A stretch of 64,000 nt of DNA, from NCBI RefSeq assembly GCF_008831285.2, contig NC_045142.1, forward strand, positions 9,614,452-9,678,451. Reading direction: 5' to 3'. The notes beneath the pieces are model-generated. The model did no database searches and was not told where the DNA came from. It saw only the letters and a program-made list of their open reading frames with translations. The first letter of the stretch is position 1, and every line of letters starts with the position of its first letter. The stretch is from Nymphaea colorata (taxonomy: Eukaryota > Streptophyta > Magnoliopsida > Nymphaeales > Nymphaeaceae). Of the stretch, positions 49,788-57,600 are shown in pieces. The translations under genes were made by a program, and so were the position numbers.

Positions 49788-51581
49788 ACAAGAAGAAACT
49801 GAGGAGAAGAAGCCGTAGCCAAAATGGTTTGCACGGCCTCTATTTATAATCCCATTTCCAGAATTCTAAGAGTCTCCAATCGTAGAATCCTAAGAGATTT
49901 CACAAGCTCCAAGGACATTAATTACATCATAGAAACCTAAGAGACTTCACATATTACAAGGATATTAACTACAACATGGAATCCTAGGAGACTTCACATA
50001 TAACAAGGATATTAACTACAACATAGAATCCTAGGCGACTCTTCACATGTTACAAGGACATTAAATATCTTAATACATTCTACAAGGAGGTGGAATCCTA
50101 AGAGACTCCTCTTCAACGTGCTGGTGAATGATTTATATTTTAACATTTAGCAGCAAGATATTTCTTGGCAAAGCTGTTTTTTTCAGAAAAATCTCGACGA
50201 TTTAAAAAAAATAAAAAAATTGTCAAAATTCGGTAAAAATAAAATAAAGGAGAAACTAATATGGAAACATCAAAAATCTAACTAGACAAACAAGAAATGA
50301 AAACTAGAAAATAGAAACTGGCACTTTAATAAATACCAAATACACAAGTAACAACTAATAACAGTTTGTGATGCAGCTTCCTCACTCAAACCCTCACCGA
50401 AGAGGCAAAAACTCGATAAAAGGTAAGGCACAGCTGGAATACGCAGCTTCCACTCTCACATCTCACACGAAAGGTAAAGTTAATAAACCTATTCACTAAA
50501 AGTTAGAGTTAAGTACCCTTTTTGACAATAAAGAGAAATTTCAGCTCAAAAAATACCCTTTGCTTCTTTACTTTTAACACGTTATACCCTTCTTTAACAA
50601 AAGAATTCATCATGTGCAGTTTTTATGAGTTAAAACCGTGTGCAAGAGCTTATAAACAGCACAGAAATTAAGTGGTGTAAAAATCACGATTTTATCGTGA
50701 TAATATCGTATCGCAATAAAAATTTTTGGTCGATATTTAAAAAAAAACCGTGAATTTTTGGCATTTTTTTTGTTTTCCCCTTTTTAACATTTATATGGTG
50801 ATATTTATTTTTGAAAATATTGTGATAACTGTGACACTGAATTTTATATATATATATTATATTATATGAGTGCTTACATCCAATCTAGTGGCAAGAAGTG
50901 GTCCTAGTTTCAGAATCAGATTATCCTTTTTACATATAAAATCTAATATGTTATTGGGGATGCATACATAAATCTGAGAGTAGGTGTTTCACTGTTTTGG
51001 TTGTAATGAAGGTGCTGCACAGCATTGATTATCCTTTTTGCATATAAAATCTTAGATGTTATTGGATACGTACATAAATCTGAGAGTAAGTTGTTTGAAT
51101 TGTAATGAAGGTGCTGCGTAGCATTGGCAATCTGGTAGCTGGCAATAGTTATATAACAGATGCAGTCCTTGTTGTAGGGCATGGTATCACAGGTTAGAAT
51201 TTTTTAGTTATATTTTCAAGTTTGCTTCTTTTGAGCTTGCATTTTCCTTTTCCTTGTAGCTAACTTTTTGTCATTCATTCAAAAATCAGATAAAATTGTG
51301 CTTGGCCTCATTAAATGTCTGAAAAGTGAACATCGGGTGTTGAAGAAGGTCAGTTCCAATTTTACTTGGAATGCACGCTCTCATGCCTCATTGATATTAA
51401 ACTGAGAAAGTAATTGCATACAGTGTTAACTCATATTATATAGCCCTCGGGAAGTCTGAACTTAAATTTTTTTCATTTACTTGGTATATTGGAGTTTAGA
51501 ATTTCACACCCTCTATTAATATATCATTGTTGAGTTTAAAATTGGTTCTTTTTAGTTCCTTTTCTGTAACTGTAACTGGAC

Positions 51582-51634
<53 letters not shown>

Positions 51635-54600
51635 CATACATCTTATATACTACATACAGTTTATTGTGGGGGTAATCCAAATGGTTAGTTGCGGATCAAT
51701 GAAAAGTTCTTGCCATATCCTATTTATGGTTGTTGGATCATGGATGTCATCCATATATGCCACCCGTATTGGACACCCTTCTTGCCTTCTTGGTCGTGAA
51801 TATGCATGTATTCATTTTGGCCAAGATAGAGAAAACTAAATAGGGTCAATTAGAAAGCTTATACCTCTTAAAAATTCAGATCTACATGTGCATCCCAAGA
51901 TCTGAAGTACACATAAATCTCTCTGTTCTTGTGCCTCATACATTTCAGCTTAATGGACTTCAAATGCTGAAATATGACAGCCCACTAAAGTTCCAATATC
52001 ATCAGCAGAGACTTGGATTGGTGTTATCCAGTTCTACATTTATCAAGCAACAAATGAATGGTACTGTTGCTGAGAAACTAGATGGTATACTATTACTGGT
52101 TCGGTTTCCTTGGGTTGCTTAAGCCCTTATTAGTTCATTGCACCAAACCAACAAAATCACCAACAAGTGCTGAAAGTGATCTGGTAGAGATTATAATTAT
52201 TAACTCTCTCTCTGTCTCTCTCTCTTTCTCTCAGACACATGATGTGGTTTGTAACTTTTGAATAAACAAAATCCAACATATACCAAGTTCCAAAAGTCAA
52301 TGGCTGAAAATTCTCTTTGGTAAACTCGAAATAGGAAAACAGTTTTTAGGTCAATAAACACAAATGGAGATCATGTTGAGTACACCTACACCATTGGATC
52401 AAGTTAAAACAATTTGGATCATGAAATCCAAATGAGACTGCACTTACAAATGTACATGCAAAATGTTTTCACATATATTCTTCTTGGGTTTTTATAGGTG
52501 ATTGATTTTAGGAAACACACGTACATGAATGCATACACAAGATATGGATACTGTCAAATACGGGAACTCGTATGCATTCATCTCATCCAATTGATTATGT
52601 CAAATCATTGGCTGCAGAGGCCAACTAAGGATCTTGTGCAATCACCTTGAAAATTTACTCCAATGTCTTCATTTGTAAACCATATGATTGTGTTGATTCA
52701 ATGTTTGATGTCGGTGCACTCAAAGTGCTCATATATGATTGTGCTAATATCTAAGAAACCTACACACATACAATATATGGACACTGCCAAATATGGGAAC
52801 TTGTATGCACTCATATCATCAGATTGATTGTGTCAAATCTGTGGCTGCATAGGTCAACTTAAGGCCACGTTTGATGGCCAAGAAAAACACTGTATATCGA
52901 GTGGTTTTTTTCAATTTCGTACGGCTTCAACCGGTGTCATCAAACGCAGGAAAAAAATCCACACAAAAAAGGCTCGATCCGGGTAAATTTCCCCTGGAAA
53001 AAAGTCGGACCCCGAAGGGTCCGACTTTTTTCTAAGGATTTTTTTTTTGCCCGTTATGTTCATTCTTCGCGTCCTTTCTCTTCTCTGTCGCCACCGCCTC
53101 TTCCTCCTCTGATCGACCGAGTTTGGTTCAGCTCACGGCAGCATCTCCTTCACTCTCTTGTTCAAGTTTGGGATGTGGACCCTCTTTCGCTCTCTCTCTC
53201 TCTACCTCCCATTCCCTCTTGCTCCTTGTCTCTCTCTATCTCCGTCCATCTTGCCCCAACCTGCCCTGCTGCTGATTGAACAAGAGAAGGGGCGGTTCTG
53301 CGTTCCCCATAAAGCTCCAATGGTGTGGTGGGCGTCAAAGCATGATTTTGATTGTTAACACGATTATTCTCATCTTCATCAGTGTAATCTGGGCATATCA
53401 AAGATGCCCTAATCGAGTCCTCGACATTGAATCCCTGCGCCGGCATGGATATCACCTTCTTCACCACCACAGCTGAACGTTACCTCCATCCATCGTCGTG
53501 GTTAGAAGTTCTTCTTCGTCGTCGTGCTCTCCACCACCACTGCCGCTCTGCCTCCATCTGTCCGTCGCCGTGGTTGATTTAGAAGTTGTTGAGGTACCCC
53601 CAACCTCTCTCTCCCTATTCTGCGTTCTTCCTTTTTCTAATCCCATCTTCTTTGCAACAGTGAGAAATGGGGAGCAATTTGAGGCCTTTTGTTTGAGTGA
53701 AGGATTCATTTCCGAGTGAATTTTTCTCACATTTCTTCATGTTGTTCATGGTGGTGGAATCCGAAAAGTTAGGGTTGGGGTTAGGGTTTTAGGAACTATT
53801 GCTTTGTTGTCTTTTAATAGTTGAAATTAAAGAGCAAACCTTCTATGTTTTTGTTATTTTCCCTCTTTTCATGCTGTTGGTAGTTGTTTTTTTTACTGGC
53901 TAGGAAAAATCTTGGCATATTCTGGTGTTTCTAGTTACACATATCATGAGCGAACATGTAATTCTGATCCACATTGAATGTAGCATTTCATGAGTGAACA
54001 TGTAATTCTGATGAACATGTTAGTTTCTTTCTTTCTCTAGGGTCCTACTCCTATCTACTTAGGAAAATTAGAAAATAAAAAGACATGGGTCCATCTTGCA
54101 GTGGTTATTATGCTAACCATGTTATGTGGATGCCCCATTAATAATGCATTAATAATGCTAGTGTAACGGTCAATAATTTTTTTCATGAAAAATTTTTCCT
54201 GTTTATCAAACTAAGGATTTTTTACCCTGAAAAAAAATTCCAGGCCATCAAACATGGCCTGAAACAGGAAAAAGAAAAATTTACCTTCATGTCAGTTTAC
54301 CGTGGATTTTTTCTCCTAAAAAAATTCCCCCTCAAAAAAATCCAAGCCATCAAACGTGGCCTAAAGGATCTTGCCTGTTTAAGAAGAGAGGACCACCCAA
54401 CTTGAAAAGTTACTTTAATGTCTTCATTTGTAAACCACATGATTGTATTGATTGAATGTTTGATGTCAATGCACACAAAGCGCTCATATATGATTGTGCT
54501 CATATCTATCAATCCTACACATATACATGGAACCAGTGTTGTACGATACATACGATATAGGGTCATATCGTATGATACGATACGTATTTTTTACAAAATA

Positions 54601-57600
54601 CGATAGGATACACCCCCTATATCGTAAATAGAGGTGTATCGTGCCTGTATCTTACGATACGTATGATACAGGATTTTGTATTGTACGATATGGTGCGATA
54701 TGCCCTGTATCGTACGATACAGACTGATTTCAAAAAAGGGGGGCTGGAACCCCTCTTTTTCGAGTTTTTTTTTTATAAAAACCTGGCCCTTCTTTATTTT
54801 TAACCTAGAGATTGTGCTTCCGTGGAGGGAAATCATCGATTTTCATTGTTAAATCATCGATTAAACCATGGATTTGTGCGTGGGTGGCTGATTCCCGTTG
54901 GAAGGAAAAATGTTTTTTTAAATCGTGAAGATGAAAATGAAGAAGAAGATGGAGATGAGGATGAAAATGAATATGATGAGTGCTTTCATTTTATATGTAT
55001 TGACATTGAACATTTTCACAATTTTATTATCATCTTGTGATGTAATAATACATAACTTCTAAAACTTATTTTTTGATGTGGTATTTCATAGACTTATGGA
55101 CCTTATGACTTATGAATCTATGTGTTTTTATGAAGAACACATTATTCTTGATTTTTACTGATTTTTTTTATGAATTTTTCGATTTTTTTTGAATTTTTTT
55201 CTGATTTATTAAAAAAAAACGATATGATTACGATACGTTACGATATTTTACGATACGGCGTATCTTAAAGCTAGACCGATACGGCTTACGATACGCTTTT
55301 TACAACATTGCATGGAACATAGGTGTGATTGTGGATGTGGCATCTTTTAATATCTAAAGAAGAGCAAAACTGATAAATTGTATTTGTGTTGTCCAATGCA
55401 AGCCCAGGCTTGGGCTTAAGTGCATCTAAGCCCCAAGACTTGGCTGGTTGCCTAGGCTGGCTGTTCCTAGGCTATTGGCCAATAGAAACATTAGATCACA
55501 CTTGGGACACCTAGGCTTGCCTAGAGACCCAACAACCTCAACATCTAAGTCACATCGGTATGTGTTACGGCACGAGTACCGCAATTCTAGAAAATCCAGG
55601 TACGGGGTTACAACATAGTGTATATGTTAATAACTTAATATATACATTATATCTATAGCAATCCACAAAAATTCTCAAAAATTAAAGAAAAATGAGAGGA
55701 AGATGTAGAATCTAGGTGGAAGGGAAATAAAAAAGAAAAAAAGAAAAACAAAATTAAAGAAAAAAAGTAAATTTGCAAATATAAATTTTTTAAAATTTAA
55801 AGCACAATTGTACCCACGTACCTGTGTAACTGTACACGCATACCGATACAGATACTTGGGCACATTACACCTAGCTTTGTGACTTACCTCAACACTTTTT
55901 CCTTTAACAACCTAGATTTCCCTCTCCATCCACACCCACCCACCCCCTTCCTCTTTCAAAAACAACCAAAGAAAGGCTTTTTCCTTTAATTTTCTCTTCT
56001 TCTGCCATCTAAGGTTCTTGTATTATTTTTTTCTTTTCTATTGTTTTCCTATATGTACTTTCTTTTCCTAATGCTTTTTTATTGTTTTATGTCATTTTGC
56101 ATTAGAAATGTCTGCATTGTGTGCACGTGCGTTATATATATAGAATTACCAGTTATGGTTCTTTTAGATTATAGTTGGAATATTTCTTATGTTACTATAG
56201 GTTTTCGACTACTTTGCATGTATACTCTTTTCTTGGTCTTAGGCTTGCAAGCAAAGTGGTCTATGCAAGCACAGTTGTTTACGTGATGTTCTAATTCCCT
56301 CAAAGATCTTGCATGCTTTATGCTGTTGAAAAAGTGCTAGTGTTAAATTGTATACTTGTTTCTCCTTGTTCTAGGTAACCTTGAAATTTTATTCTTAAAA
56401 CCTTTTATTGTCTTTATTACTGTGTCATGCTTTTAATGCTTTAGTGTTATTGTGCATTTAATTACTTTGTTGTTACAAGTTTACAGTCGTATGTTCTTTG
56501 TGTGTGCCCATCCTAGCTCTAGGCTGAACTGCCAGCCTAAGCTGCAACGAAACTAATGAATGCATGAGTAGATGACATAGCAGACGTACAACTTGAATCA
56601 ATGTTGAGTCTAATGTTAAAGATGTAGATGATCACATCATCATGGCTGATGATTAAATTTGATGAGTTAGAGCATCACCTGCATCAGCACTAGTGCAGGT
56701 GCAGCAGGGAGCATCTTCTTAAAGAGTTCCTATTAGATGGATACTACAATACAATCTGTCCAAGGGCTATTTATTGTTTTTATTTACTTATCAGACAAGA
56801 ATTGTTTGTCCTGGGGTTCTAGTATGCTTATGATGCAGCTGAAAATAAGGACCAATTTTTTTGCATCATGATTTTGGTATGCTACAGGCCATTTTTTGGT
56901 GTAACCAAAGGACCTCTCTGAATATCAAGGCAAAAAAGTAGTTCATTTCGTTTATCAGAATTGAAGTAGCAAGGATGGAGCTTTCTTTGTTGGTATAAAG
57001 ACAATTTATCTCTAGAGTCAATAATTTTATATGATGAACCACTGAACTCAATCACCTGCTGCCATTACTCTTCAGTTTTCTGTTGAGGTCTATCCTATAG
57101 AGGTACTCAAACTTTGAATTGGATTAGTTTCTCCTAAACAAATACGTGCTTGGGCCAACAAAATCCTATCGAATGGAAAGATAGTTGGAGAGGTGACAAA
57201 ACCCTATACTTTTCATTACAAAACCAATAAACCGGAAAAAGATGGGTTACGCACAAATGGGATATGCATTTGAAATAGATGCCCGAGTCATTACATATAT
57301 CATCATACATTGTATTAATCCTTCAGACATGCCTAGGGCACCTAAGACCGCTTAGCTGCCTAGAGCAACAATCAGGTTTTAATTTTTGGATACTGTGGCC
57401 CATTATTTTGTTGTTTTTACAGTTTCAAGCAATATTAGTGTTCTGTGTGTTCATATATTCTTAAGTGTTTTTTAAGTTCCAGTATCCTATGCTATCTATA
57501 TCTTTCTGAAAGATGTACCTTACGATGTTTTTATAGTAACCTTGCAGCCTAATTTCATAGCTGTATTCTCCGACAAGGTTTAGCAATTTCTGATAAATAT

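Larger units (their letters stand above)
44704..50145 (-). mobile_element. Ty1/copia retrotransposon C in IMPA9 intron 7
   Basis: A 5,442-bp element with LTRs of 452 and 466 bp and a TTTAG duplication at 44,699-44,703 and 50,146-50,150. PBS and PPT are intact. The polyprotein reads from gag to RNase H with five in-frame stops and one frameshift as the only breaks I find. By eye the LTRs differ at about 13 substitutions plus AG-repeat length, near 3%. The element lies antisense to the host gene and is removed with the intron. Confidence 0.96.
39421..51110 (+). other. IMPA9 intron 7 (11.7 kb)
   Basis: The largest intron. In order it holds an ATATCG-type repeat end (40,014), an LTR-like block, an (AT)n run, a gypsy protease relic, a badnavirus-like fragment, an ATATCG inverted-repeat element carrying copia C, another ATATCG piece, and the duplicated exon-8 acceptor. 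All coding relics in it are on the minus strand, opposite to the gene. Confidence 0.9.

Noticed and set aside
49385-49834. 149-codon frame with a Ser-Leu repeat
   Set aside because: Translation of the (AG)n run in the LTR of copia C plus leader sequence in a frame other than gag.
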